Shown here in pieces: positions 1-8,110 of a stretch of DNA of 64,000 nucleotides; position 1 is the stretch's first letter; every line of letters begins with the position of its first letter. The notes below the pieces were generated by a model. It saw only the letters and a list, made by a program, of their open reading frames with translations. It was not told where the DNA came from and did not search any database. The DNA is taken from contig NZ_SJPV01000006.1 in the NCBI RefSeq assembly GCF_007860135.1, positions 124,001 to 188,000 on the forward strand, read 5' to 3'. The translations under genes and the position numbers were made by a program. Source of the DNA: Novipirellula artificiosorum (GTDB taxonomy: Bacteria > Planctomycetota > Planctomycetia > Pirellulales > Pirellulaceae).

Positions 1-643
1 CACTGAAGCCGCGCTGTCGCAACCAGCTTTCTGCCTTCTCAATCCGTTCCAGCCGATCCGTAGTGACTTCGACGCCGTAGGCAACGCGGCTGGCCAAGCA
101 GGGAGAAGCGGGCAATTCAGCATTCTCAAGGCCGAACCAGCGAGCAAGCTGACGGACGTCGCTCTTGTCAAACCCCAAATCGGCGAGTGGCGTTTTGACG
201 GAGGCTAATTTCCCCGCTTCGATCCCGGGTCGATAATCACCGAGGTCCTCTGCGTTGGTTCCAGAAATCAACACCGTGTCGCCGCACTGATCGACGAGCT
301 GCGACAGCGTCCGATAGAGCGTCTGTTTGCAATAAAAACATCGCTTTGCGTCGTTGCGAACGTAATCGGCATCACTGCCTTCACTTGTCGACACGACATG
401 ATGTTCGATGCCGATCTGGGTCGCAATCCGCTGCGCCCATTCAATCTGCCACTGTGAGACGCTTGCGGAAGATCCCGTGACGGCGACCGCTCGGCTGAGG
501 TCCGCGCGCAGCGCAGCAGCGGCAACCACACTGCTGTCAACGCCACCGGAAAATGCAATGGTCACACGCCCCAGCGGACGCAGCCAATCGATCAGCCGCG
601 TGGCATTGATTTCAACGTCAAGGACATTTTCTATCTTCTGCAA
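1..643 (-). CDS. larE: LarE-type ATP-dependent sacrificial sulfur transferase (3' end cut by window)
   Basis: The visible 214 residues contain a PP-loop SGGVDSS near residues 31-37, RCFYCK, GTNAEDLGDYRPG and ASPCLASR, the signature set of the LarE family. LarE adenylates a substrate carboxylate and donates sulfur from its own cysteine during synthesis of the nickel-pincer cofactor of lactate racemase; many homologues have unknown targets. The reading frame runs off the left edge, so about 50-60 residues of a normal 270-residue protein are missing from view. The start chosen is TTG at 643, which has a GGAAGGGAG ribosome site overlapping the end of the upstream propeller gene; only 4 bases separate that stop from this start, so the two are probably co-transcribed. 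No larA, larB or larC is visible here. Family assignment is firm; the physiological substrate is not known. Confidence 0.85.
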   Translation of the reverse strand, partial: MQKIENVLDVEINATRLIDWLRPLGRVTIAFSGGVDSSVVAAAALRADLSRAVAVTGSSASVSQWQIEWAQRIATQIGIEHHVVSTSEGSDADYVRNDAKRCFYCKQTLYRTLSQLVDQCGDTVLISGTNAEDLGDYRPGIEAGKLASVKTPLADLGFDKSDVRQLARWFGLENAELPASPCLASRVAYGVEVTTDRLERIEKAESWLRQRGFS

Positions 644-647
644 AACC

Positions 648-1952
648 CTAAAACTCCCTTCCGCCAAGACAGCGAATCTCATCTCCGACACGCAACAACA
701 AACGCCCTTGGGCAAACGCAGGCGTCGCCCCAACCGGCCCCCCCAAGTCGACCTCACCGAGTTTCTCAAAACGTTCACTCGCTCGCAACAGCGTGGCCTT
801 ACCGTCGAGGCTGATGATCAGCAGCGTGTCTCCAACAATAATGGGGGAAGCACCGAAATTGCCGCCGATCCGCTTGGACCAAATCATTTTGCCCTCTGCG
901 GCGTCTGCACAAGATGCGACCCCTCTATCATCGACGAGGAACAGACGGCCGTCTTTGACCGAGGCAGTCGGAACGTAGGGAGCGCCTCGATCGATTCGAT
1001 AGACTTGCTCGGGCAATTGATCCGCCGTCGCAGGAATTCGCACCGCCACCAAGTGGTTCCCGCCACCGCCGCTTCCGGCTGAGGCGATTGCGAGATCTCC
1101 CACCAAGACCGGAGTGCTGCAGCATCGCATTTCGAACACTGGTAAGCTCCAAATCATTTCGCCCGTCTTGGCATCAAGCCCGAACATGCCGTTGCCGGTA
1201 TTGGCATCGATCACCTGGGTGGTCCCATCGACATTTTTGTAGATGGCAGGAACGCCATAGCAGGTCCTTGTTGTTTTCAGCGGCGTCTCCCAAAGGGTTT
1301 TTCCCGTGGCCCGGTCGACGGCGATCATCCGGCTTCGCCCGGCGGTTTCGCCAGGGTCCAGCTGCTCGCCTTGTTGCGAATTGAGCAATAGCACCATCGA
1401 GCCAAACAGTTGCGGCGAGGTGCCGAATCCGTGTTGGCTTTGCCAAGTACCCAAGTCTCGCGACCAAAGCTCGTTGCCGTCGTGATCGAAGCTCTTCAGC
1501 ATCGTGTGCTTCGGATCACTCCAGGCCACGACCACACCACGGTCGTCCACGGTCGGTGTGCTCGATGCATAGGTATTACGGTTGTGAATCTTAGCGACCG
1601 TATGGGGATAGGGTCTGCTGAAAACCACCTTTCCGGTATCCAGATCGATTGCCTCGAGAGCGATCGAGTGGTTCGCAGGGTCCGCCGTCAGATAGAAAAC
1701 ACGGCCTGCAGCGATTGCCATCGATCCGACATCGGTCGAAGGCAGCTTGTGTCGCCAAACGTAGTCTTGGTCGGTCCACGCGGTAGGCAACGTGCCATCC
1801 TCAACATATCCATTTGTCTCCATGCCACGAAACCCGGACCAATTTACGGGCGGAGTTTCCCCTGAGGCAATTGGGGCGAGTCCCGCCATGCCGACAAGGC
1901 AAACGAGCGTGTTGCGAACAAATCGATGGAGCGGTTTCGAGAGCAAATGCAT
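648..1952 (-). CDS. Exported PQQ-like beta-propeller repeat protein
   Basis: A 434-residue protein with an N-terminal signal peptide (hydrophobic stretch about residues 13-30) followed by WSGFRG and repeated blade motifs such as DLDTGKVVF, AVDRATGKTLWETPL, DAKTGEMIWSLPV and AAEGKMIWSKRIGG. These A-x-D-x-x-T-G-K-x-x-W repeats are typical of PQQ-dehydrogenase-like or BamB-like eight-bladed propellers, which are very numerous in planctomycetes. No dehydrogenase-specific PQQ ligands or haem motif could be recognised, so an enzymatic role is not supported; a structural or binding role outside the cytoplasm is more likely. It is first in a probable two-gene unit with larE, whose ribosome site lies inside its last codons. 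Confidence 0.8.
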   Translation of the reverse strand: MHLLSKPLHRFVRNTLVCLVGMAGLAPIASGETPPVNWSGFRGMETNGYVEDGTLPTAWTDQDYVWRHKLPSTDVGSMAIAAGRVFYLTADPANHSIALEAIDLDTGKVVFSRPYPHTVAKIHNRNTYASSTPTVDDRGVVVAWSDPKHTMLKSFDHDGNELWSRDLGTWQSQHGFGTSPQLFGSMVLLLNSQQGEQLDPGETAGRSRMIAVDRATGKTLWETPLKTTRTCYGVPAIYKNVDGTTQVIDANTGNGMFGLDAKTGEMIWSLPVFEMRCCSTPVLVGDLAIASAGSGGGGNHLVAVRIPATADQLPEQVYRIDRGAPYVPTASVKDGRLFLVDDRGVASCADAAEGKMIWSKRIGGNFGASPIIVGDTLLIISLDGKATLLRASERFEKLGEVDLGGPVGATPAFAQGRLLLRVGDEIRCLGGREF

Positions 1953-1996
1953 ACGTCATTCAAACCTATACGGCAATTTCACGAGTGTACGATTAA

Positions 1997-2018
1997 TACG
2001 ATGATGCCGGTCATCGTA
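1997..2018. promoter_or_regulatory. 8-bp perfect inverted repeat in divergent intergenic region
   Basis: Arms TACGATGA (1997-2004) and TCATCGTA (2011-2018) flank a 6-base spacer. It sits in the 271-base gap between the divergent propeller gene and the GNAT-like gene, 45 bases from the propeller start. Its position suits an operator; no regulator is identifiable, so the function is inferred only. Nothing else was recognised in this gap. Confidence 0.35.
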
Positions 2019-2223
2019 GCTGGACGCCGATGCGACGTCTGCATTGTACGCGAAACCACCCATTCGTAACCCGCTGGAGCAAACGCAGGGGCTAGATTTT
2101 TGGGAACCCCTTGTGCCACTTCCTCCATTTTGTGCCAGCAAGAGCATTTTCATCTTTAGTGTAGTCCTTTTGGTATCGCACTCCCATTCTGAAAATATTC
2201 GAGTCGGTTTTCGAGACAACAGT

Positions 2224-3363
2224 ATGTATCGCATTGAACGGTCTGACAGCTTGGTCGAGCTTTTCGAGAATGGCGACCGCTGGGATGCCCTCGCCGGCGG
2301 AATCCCGTTTCGAGAAACCTCCTGGTTGAAGTCCTGGTGGAGCCAGTTTGCCCGCGACCACGAGGCTTATGTGCTGGTCGCTCACGATGCGCGGGGCTGC
2401 GTCTGCGGTTTGATGCCTTTTTATCGTAATCCAACCTCTCCCAGCACGCTCTGTTTTCTCGGTGGCAACAACGCCTGTAGCGACTTCACCTCGGTGCTGG
2501 CCAAGCCGGATCAGGGCGAGGCCATTGCCGGAGCGATGGCCACCTTTCTGATTGCTGAAGCCAGCAGCAAAGACCACGCTTGGGAAAGAATTGAGATCGA
2601 CGGAGTGAGCGACGACGACCGGGTCATGAAGCGGTTTGCCGCCTCGCTACAAGATGCCGGAGCAATCGTCCATGCCCAATCTCGAATGCACACATGGCTG
2701 TTGGAGTGCAGCGAATCATGGGACGCTTGGCTCGGGACGCAAAGCCGTCGTACTCGACGAAAACACCGTCTGCTTGGATCTCGCGTGGAAACGACCGAGG
2801 GGATGCATTTGCAGCGGGCGGATCGTCCAGAGCAACTGCGCCAATGCCTCAATCGCATGATTGATCTGCATCAACGTCGATGGAATGCCGTGGGCAAACC
2901 AGGAAGCTATGCGGATCCGAATCAGCGTGAATTCATTCATGCCGCTGCAGCCGACATGCTAGCTCGGGACCGCTTGCATTTGTTGGAAGTGCTACTCGAT
3001 GGAGAGTGTATTGGTAGCTCGTTGAATTTCGTCGGCGCCAATGACTTTTTGTACGTTTACAGCACCGGCTACGATCCGAAGGCTGCGAAATATGAACCCG
3101 GTAAAATCTTGAGTACTGAAACGCTGAAATACGCTCATCAGCATCAGATGAGGGGGGTTGATTTCTTGCGTGGTGACGAGCCCTACAAGAAGCAACTCGG
3201 TGCGACACCGACGCGGATGCTTGAATTGCGAATCGTCGCCCCTCGATGGTGGGCCAAGGTCTGCCACAATGCATGGGCCGCTCAATTTGAACTGAAACAA
3301 TGGGCGCGGCGGCGATCGGGCCGAGATGTGATCGAAGTGGTCGACATGGCGTTGACCTCCTAA
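2224..3363 (+). CDS. GNAT/FemAB-like acyltransferase (CelD/BcsL-type)
   Basis: A 379-residue protein resembling the BioF2-like/CelD family of GNAT-fold acyltransferases: an N-terminal half with FRETSWLKSWW and a C-terminal acetyltransferase core containing DRLHLLEVLLDGECIGSSLNF, YSTGYDPKAAKYEPGKIL and GVDFLRGDEPYKKQLGA, the glycine-bearing and D-F-x-x-G-x-E-x-Y-K motifs of this group. Family members are linked to exopolysaccharide or peptidoglycan-type modification, but the donor and acceptor cannot be read from sequence. An upstream TTG extends the frame to 2044; the ATG at 2224 is preferred because the extra residues (MYAKPPIRNP...) do not look like part of the family. It lies upstream of hisH on the same strand with a 115-base gap. 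Confidence 0.7.
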   Translation: MYRIERSDSLVELFENGDRWDALAGGIPFRETSWLKSWWSQFARDHEAYVLVAHDARGCVCGLMPFYRNPTSPSTLCFLGGNNACSDFTSVLAKPDQGEAIAGAMATFLIAEASSKDHAWERIEIDGVSDDDRVMKRFAASLQDAGAIVHAQSRMHTWLLECSESWDAWLGTQSRRTRRKHRLLGSRVETTEGMHLQRADRPEQLRQCLNRMIDLHQRRWNAVGKPGSYADPNQREFIHAAAADMLARDRLHLLEVLLDGECIGSSLNFVGANDFLYVYSTGYDPKAAKYEPGKILSTETLKYAHQHQMRGVDFLRGDEPYKKQLGATPTRMLELRIVAPRWWAKVCHNAWAAQFELKQWARRRSGRDVIEVVDMALTS

Positions 3364-3478
3364 GGATCGGCAACGCTGCAACGAACCGCTGGTTGCGAAA
3401 ATGTGTCTTCGCCGATATGGTCGGATAGCGGTGTCCCGCCGTGTCACTTCCTCTGCTTTTGCGAAGACCGAAACCACC

Positions 3479-4111
3479 ATGATTACCATCGTCGATTACC
3501 AAATGGGGAATCTCCGAAGCGTTCAAAAAGGAATCGAACGCGTCGGTGGCTCGGCCCAGATTAGTTCGGATCCCGGTCAGATTGCCGGTGCCGACCAATT
3601 GATCTTGCCTGGGGTTGGCGCATTCGGCGACGCGATGGCTGAAATCAATCGACGCGACTTGGCTCAACCGATTCGTGATTTCATCGCGTCGGGACGACCC
3701 TTCCTTGGTATCTGCCTTGGGCTACAACTCCTCTTTGAACGTGGCTTTGAACATGGCGAATACGAAGGACTTGGGGTTTTGCAAGGAGACGTCGTTCGCT
3801 TCGAATTGCCCTCTGGGATGAAGGTCCCGCACATGGGATGGAATACGGTTTCCCGCTGCAGCGATGCGCCGATTCTCCACGGCGTTACGGCATCAACTCA
3901 TTTTTACTTCGTTCACTCCTATTATGTGCGGCCAACCGATTCGTCAATCGTGGCCTTGGAATGTGATTACGGGGGCCCCTTTTGTGCCATGGTATGGCGT
4001 GACAACTTGTATGCGACTCAATTCCATCCTGAAAAAAGCCAAACCGATGGCCTGAAACTGCTCGAGGCATTCTCGAAGCTGAACGAGCAGACCGCTGAGG
4101 TGAACACATGA
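3479..4111 (+). CDS. hisH: Imidazole glycerol phosphate synthase, glutamine amidotransferase subunit
   Basis: A 210-residue class I glutamine amidotransferase with the N-terminus MITIVDYQMGNLRSVQKG typical of HisH, nucleophile Cys79 in GICLGLQLLF, and the HPEKS histidine/glutamate pair near the C-terminus. HisH releases ammonia from glutamine and channels it to HisF to make imidazole glycerol phosphate and AICAR in histidine synthesis. The frame extends upstream to 3401, but ATG 3479 starts exactly where the family does. No hisF or other his gene is adjacent, so the pathway is dispersed in this genome. The stop overlaps the next gene in an ATGA arrangement. Confidence 0.95.
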   Translation: MITIVDYQMGNLRSVQKGIERVGGSAQISSDPGQIAGADQLILPGVGAFGDAMAEINRRDLAQPIRDFIASGRPFLGICLGLQLLFERGFEHGEYEGLGVLQGDVVRFELPSGMKVPHMGWNTVSRCSDAPILHGVTASTHFYFVHSYYVRPTDSSIVALECDYGGPFCAMVWRDNLYATQFHPEKSQTDGLKLLEAFSKLNEQTAEVNT

Positions 4112-4662
4112 ATCCGGCGCCCTTGTCGATGACCTCTTTCGATGGTCGGTTGTCCGTTGAATTCTCTTGGGATGTCGATCGATTTGCGCACGCATTGGTG
4201 GGCTACGATCAGCATGGCACACCCGTCGCTTCCCTTCCCTGTGTCAACGCCAGCGACGACGTTGCCTGGCCTTGTTCGCCACCGATCCAACAACTCTCGC
4301 TCGAGAGTCTGCGATCGGGCGACTCCTTGTTGGCAATGGACGCCTTATTAGGGGTGGGAGGAGCCGGCACGAGCCACTGGAGCATCAGTGTCCAGTGGGT
4401 GGAATCGGTCGATTGGGCAACGCTCAAATTCGAATTGGCCTGTCGCTGCAGGCAAACCCCAGAATCATTGGGAAGCCAATACCCAGTGGATCCGCGATTC
4501 GTCATCCAGCCAGGGAAGGACTCGATCTTGATTCAGGAAAACGATTGGTTGCGGATCCAACCCACCGAAACGAATCAAACCGGCACGATCCGGTGGGAGT
4601 ACTCGGTAAACCTTGACCCTGCCTCGGTTGCGGATCAGAAGCGTTTTCTTGTTGGGCGTTGA
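4108..4662 (+). CDS. Unknown protein, translationally coupled to hisH
   Basis: A 184-residue protein that I do not recognise. Its ATG overlaps the hisH stop (ATGA), suggesting coupled translation. There is no signal peptide or membrane segment. The sequence is acidic, beta-rich in appearance and Trp-containing (SFDGRLSVEFSWDVDRFAH, WSISVQWVESVDWATLKFEL, IRWEYSVN), more like a small beta-sandwich than an enzyme; no catalytic motif is visible. The 3' end overlaps the potential start region of the methyltransferase gene. It is likely a lineage-restricted planctomycete protein. Confidence 0.6.
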   Translation: MNPAPLSMTSFDGRLSVEFSWDVDRFAHALVGYDQHGTPVASLPCVNASDDVAWPCSPPIQQLSLESLRSGDSLLAMDALLGVGGAGTSHWSISVQWVESVDWATLKFELACRCRQTPESLGSQYPVDPRFVIQPGKDSILIQENDWLRIQPTETNQTGTIRWEYSVNLDPASVADQKRFLVGR

Positions 4663-5704
4663 ACTCAAAGAGGGAATTGTTAGGATTTCCACCGATCCAG
4701 CGCTGGACAACTCAAATCAATCAGAGAAAAGTACCTTGGGCCTCGAACTCAATCAGCTCCATCAAGGCGATTGCCTCGAAAAATTGGCGGCCATGCAGAA
4801 GGGCAAGATCGATTTGTGTTTTGCCGACCCACCGTTCAATATTGGATACGATTACGACGTTTACGAGGACAAACGAAACGACCAAGACTACCTGGATTGG
4901 TGCAAAACGTGGATCGGTGGAGTCCACCGGGTGCTCAAGCCGAGCGGGACATTCTGGTTGGCCATTGGCGATGAATACGCGGCGGAATTGAAGGTCTGCG
5001 CGACTCGCGAGCTGGGCTTTCATTGCCGTAGTTGGGTCATCTGGTACTACACCTTTGGCGTGAATTGCAAGTTTGGGTTTAGCCGCTCGCACACCCATTT
5101 GTTTCACTTCGTCAAGGATCCAACACTCTGTACGTTCAACGCCGACGATCCGGCGATACGCGTTCCCTCGGCGCGGCAATTGGTCTACGGCGATAAACGA
5201 GCGAATCCGAAAGGCCGCTTGCCGGACAACACCTGGGTTTTGCGGCCGCAGGACTTGCCCGAGGGTTTCCAGCCCAACGGGGACATGTGGTATTTCCCGC
5301 GGGTGGCAGGAACTTTCAAAGAACGCGAAGGCTTTCATGGCTGCCAAATGCCCGAGCAATTACTCGGGCGTATTATCCGGGCGAGTTCCAACGAAGGCGA
5401 CGTCGTCTTCGACCCCTTTAGCGGCAGCGGTACGACCTTGGTCGTGGCCAAAAAGCTAGGCCGCAAGTACATTGGCACGGAGCTTTCCGAAGTTTACGCC
5501 GAGAAAATTCGCGAGCGGCTCGATCGAACCCAAGCAGGCGATCCGTTGGTTGGGGCCGAGAACCCGCTGCAGAGTGCCCCCTCAACCAAGCAAGGGAAGC
5601 GTTTGGGCAAGAAGCGAACGGCAAAGAAAAGGGCCAAGAAGCGACCGGCCAAGACGAACCCCAACAGCGGGGGGGACAAGCAGGGTTCATTCTTTGACGA
5701 CTAG
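4613..5704 (+). CDS. Solitary beta-class DNA (adenine-N6 likely) methyltransferase
   Basis: Contains the catalytic motif IV DPPFNIGYDYDVY followed much later by FDPFSGSGTTLVVAKKLGRKYIGTE split across motifs I-II, the order seen in beta-class N4/N6 amino-methyltransferases (N6_N4_Mtase family). DPPF rather than SPPY favours N6-adenine. SGTFWLAIGDEYAAE and the target region DMWYFPRVAGTFKE also fit. The C-terminal 40 residues are a lysine-rich tail that may add DNA affinity. The start is uncertain: TTG 4613 is the longest frame but overlaps the previous gene by 50 bases; TTG 4649, 4652 and 4736 are in-frame alternatives. No restriction endonuclease lies nearby, so it appears to be an orphan methylase. 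Confidence 0.85.
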   Translation: MTLPRLRIRSVFLLGVELKEGIVRISTDPALDNSNQSEKSTLGLELNQLHQGDCLEKLAAMQKGKIDLCFADPPFNIGYDYDVYEDKRNDQDYLDWCKTWIGGVHRVLKPSGTFWLAIGDEYAAELKVCATRELGFHCRSWVIWYYTFGVNCKFGFSRSHTHLFHFVKDPTLCTFNADDPAIRVPSARQLVYGDKRANPKGRLPDNTWVLRPQDLPEGFQPNGDMWYFPRVAGTFKEREGFHGCQMPEQLLGRIIRASSNEGDVVFDPFSGSGTTLVVAKKLGRKYIGTELSEVYAEKIRERLDRTQAGDPLVGAENPLQSAPSTKQGKRLGKKRTAKKRAKKRPAKTNPNSGGDKQGSFFDD

Positions 5705-5884
5705 ATCTGCAGGGTTTCAAACCACTCCATCGCCCGAACCCTCGTTGTTGGCTCGCCCTCTAACAGGGGCAATCACGATTCGGGATTGACGCTTCCCCAT
5801 GAAAACAATCATTCTTGTCTTACCCGTTCATGCCTCCGTATCGCATGAACACTTCTTTGAACGAAATTTCGAGTGAAATCTGCT

Positions 5885-8095
5885 ATGTCGACCGCATCCG
5901 CCGCGATCATCCAAATTCAACTACCCGATGGCACCCTGGCGAAACACCCCGCCCACACCACTTCGATGGACATCGCCAAAGGCATCAGCGAAGGCCTGGC
6001 CCGCAGCGTGATGGCGGCCGAAGTCGGCGGCCGGATCGTCGATGCCAACCGACCGCTCGGCGAATTGGCGGAAGAGGACGCGCCTCTTCCGCTGCGGCTG
6101 CTAACCAACCGCGACGCGGAATCGCTCGATGTGCTGCGTCACTCAGCGGCCCATGTGATGGCCCGTGCGATCATGCGGCTCTACAAAGGCGTCTCGCTCG
6201 CGTTTGGCCCAACCACCTCTGGCGGATTCTACTACGACTTCGATATCCCAGAAAAAATCAGTGAGGATGATTTCCCAAAAATCGAAGCCGAGATTAAGAA
6301 AATCATCAAAGACAAAGAACCTTTCGAACGGTTCATTCTCGATCGCGACGAAGCGAGGAAACTATGCGAGGATCTCGATCAAGATTTGAAGGTCGAACAC
6401 ATCGACACGGGACTCGGTGATCAGGCGACTGTCAGTTTCTATCGACAAGGGGAATTCGTCGACCTTTGCCGCGGGCCGCACATTCCGGATGCAGGCAAGA
6501 TCAAAGCGATCAAGTTGATGAGTATCGCCGGTGCCTATTGGAAAGGTGACGCCTCGGGCCGCCAACTGCAACGTCTGTACGGCACCGCGTTCTTCGACAA
6601 GAAAGAACTCGCGAGCTACCTTGAACGACTCGAAGAAGCACGCCGCCGCGACCACCGGGTGCTCGGCAAACAACATGGCCTGTTCGCGATCAATCCCGAG
6701 GTGGGTCAAGGGCTCTGTTTGTGGTTGCCCAAGGGCGCCCGCGTGCGAAGTACTCTTGAAGACTTCCTCCGCAAGGAGTTGCTGTCGCGCGGCTATGACC
6801 CGGTTTACAGTCCCCACATCGGCCGCGTGGAGCTGTATGAAACCAGCGGGCATTTCCCCTATTATCGCGACAGCCAATTTTCGCCACTGTTTGGTAGTGA
6901 AGCAGGTGGAATGATCGACGCATGGAGTCAACGACTCGAAGCTGGGACGCTCGATGCCGACGGCGAAGAGAAATTGATGGAAGCGGCCAAGGTACTCGGC
7001 GCGGAAATCCCTGACTACAAACCCTCGGCATCCAACGAGGCAAAACGTGATGCATTGCATCGTTGGCAAAAGGTTCATGAGCGATACCTCGTCAAGCCAA
7101 TGAATTGTCCGCATCACTGTCACATGTTCAAGGCACAACCACGATCGTACCGGCAATTGCCACTGCGGCTATTCGAATTCGGAACCGTCTATCGTCACGA
7201 ACAAACCGGTGAACTGAACGGAATGCTTCGCGTTCGAGGATTGACTCAAGACGACGCCCACATCTTTTGCACCGCCGAACAAGTGGAGGCAGAATTCAAG
7301 GCAACGATCGACCTCACCAAATTCGTCCTGGAAGCGGTTGGGCTGAAGGATTATCGTGTGCAACTGTCTTTACGTGATCCCAAAAGTGACAAGTATGTTG
7401 GCAGTGAAGAGAATTGGGACCATGCCGAAAATGCCCTCCGCGGAGTGATGCAATCGTCGGGGTTGCAATTCAACGAGGAGCAAGGCGAAGCCGCCTTCTA
7501 TGGACCGAAAGCTGACTTCATGGTCAGCGACTGCATCGGCCGATCCTGGCAACTCGGGACGGTCCAGCTCGACTATAACTTGCCCGAACGTTTCAAACTC
7601 GAATACACCGGCAACGACAACTCGACTCATCGGCCGGTGATGATCCATCGCGCTCCTTTTGGTTCGATGGAACGGTTCACCGGAATGTTAATCGAGCATT
7701 TCGCAGGGGCGTTCCCGATGTGGTTGTCGCCGGAGCAGATCCGTGTGTTGCCATTGAGCGACAAATCGATCGACTATGCCGTCGCGGTCGCGAAGCAATT
7801 CGACGAAGCGGGGTTGAAAGTGACGATCGATAACAACGATGGTAAGGTGCAAGCCAAAATCCGAAATGCCCAATTGGATTTGGTGAACTACATGGCCGTC
7901 GTCGGTCCCAAAGAAGCCGAAGCCGGGCATGTCGCACTTCGCGACCGCATCGAGGGTGACCTCGGATCGATGCCGATGGCCGAAGCGATCGCTCGATTGA
8001 AAAAAGAGATCGACGAACGGACGGTTCGCCAAGCCGTCGAAAGCAAGGTCAGCGCTGCTGCTGTCGATTCCGGCTCGACCGGCCATGAGTATTAG
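5885..8095 (+). CDS. thrS: Threonyl-tRNA synthetase with an extra insertion
   Basis: A 736-residue class II synthetase that charges tRNA-Thr. Domains in order: TGS domain (about 1-70), editing domain with HSAAH (86-90) and CRGPH, catalytic core with KPMNCPHH (zinc Cys near 406), RVRGLTQDDAHIF and PVMIHRAPFGSMERF, then the anticodon-binding domain. It is longer than the usual 640 residues because about 59 residues are inserted before the KPMNCP motif (roughly residues 337-395, including GGMIDAWSQRLEAGTLDAD). The motif reads CPHH instead of the commoner CPGH. ATG 5885 is preferred to GTG 5873 four codons upstream. It stands alone, convergent with the next gene. Confidence 0.97.
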   Translation: MSTASAAIIQIQLPDGTLAKHPAHTTSMDIAKGISEGLARSVMAAEVGGRIVDANRPLGELAEEDAPLPLRLLTNRDAESLDVLRHSAAHVMARAIMRLYKGVSLAFGPTTSGGFYYDFDIPEKISEDDFPKIEAEIKKIIKDKEPFERFILDRDEARKLCEDLDQDLKVEHIDTGLGDQATVSFYRQGEFVDLCRGPHIPDAGKIKAIKLMSIAGAYWKGDASGRQLQRLYGTAFFDKKELASYLERLEEARRRDHRVLGKQHGLFAINPEVGQGLCLWLPKGARVRSTLEDFLRKELLSRGYDPVYSPHIGRVELYETSGHFPYYRDSQFSPLFGSEAGGMIDAWSQRLEAGTLDADGEEKLMEAAKVLGAEIPDYKPSASNEAKRDALHRWQKVHERYLVKPMNCPHHCHMFKAQPRSYRQLPLRLFEFGTVYRHEQTGELNGMLRVRGLTQDDAHIFCTAEQVEAEFKATIDLTKFVLEAVGLKDYRVQLSLRDPKSDKYVGSEENWDHAENALRGVMQSSGLQFNEEQGEAAFYGPKADFMVSDCIGRSWQLGTVQLDYNLPERFKLEYTGNDNSTHRPVMIHRAPFGSMERFTGMLIEHFAGAFPMWLSPEQIRVLPLSDKSIDYAVAVAKQFDEAGLKVTIDNNDGKVQAKIRNAQLDLVNYMAVVGPKEAEAGHVALRDRIEGDLGSMPMAEAIARLKKEIDERTVRQAVESKVSAAAVDSGSTGHEY

Positions 8096-8110
8096 TGGTT
8101 TCGCGGCTGA

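Noticed and set aside
2933..3667. 244-codon minus-strand open frame
   Set aside because: It spans the GNAT-like gene and hisH on the opposite strand and has shadow-type composition.
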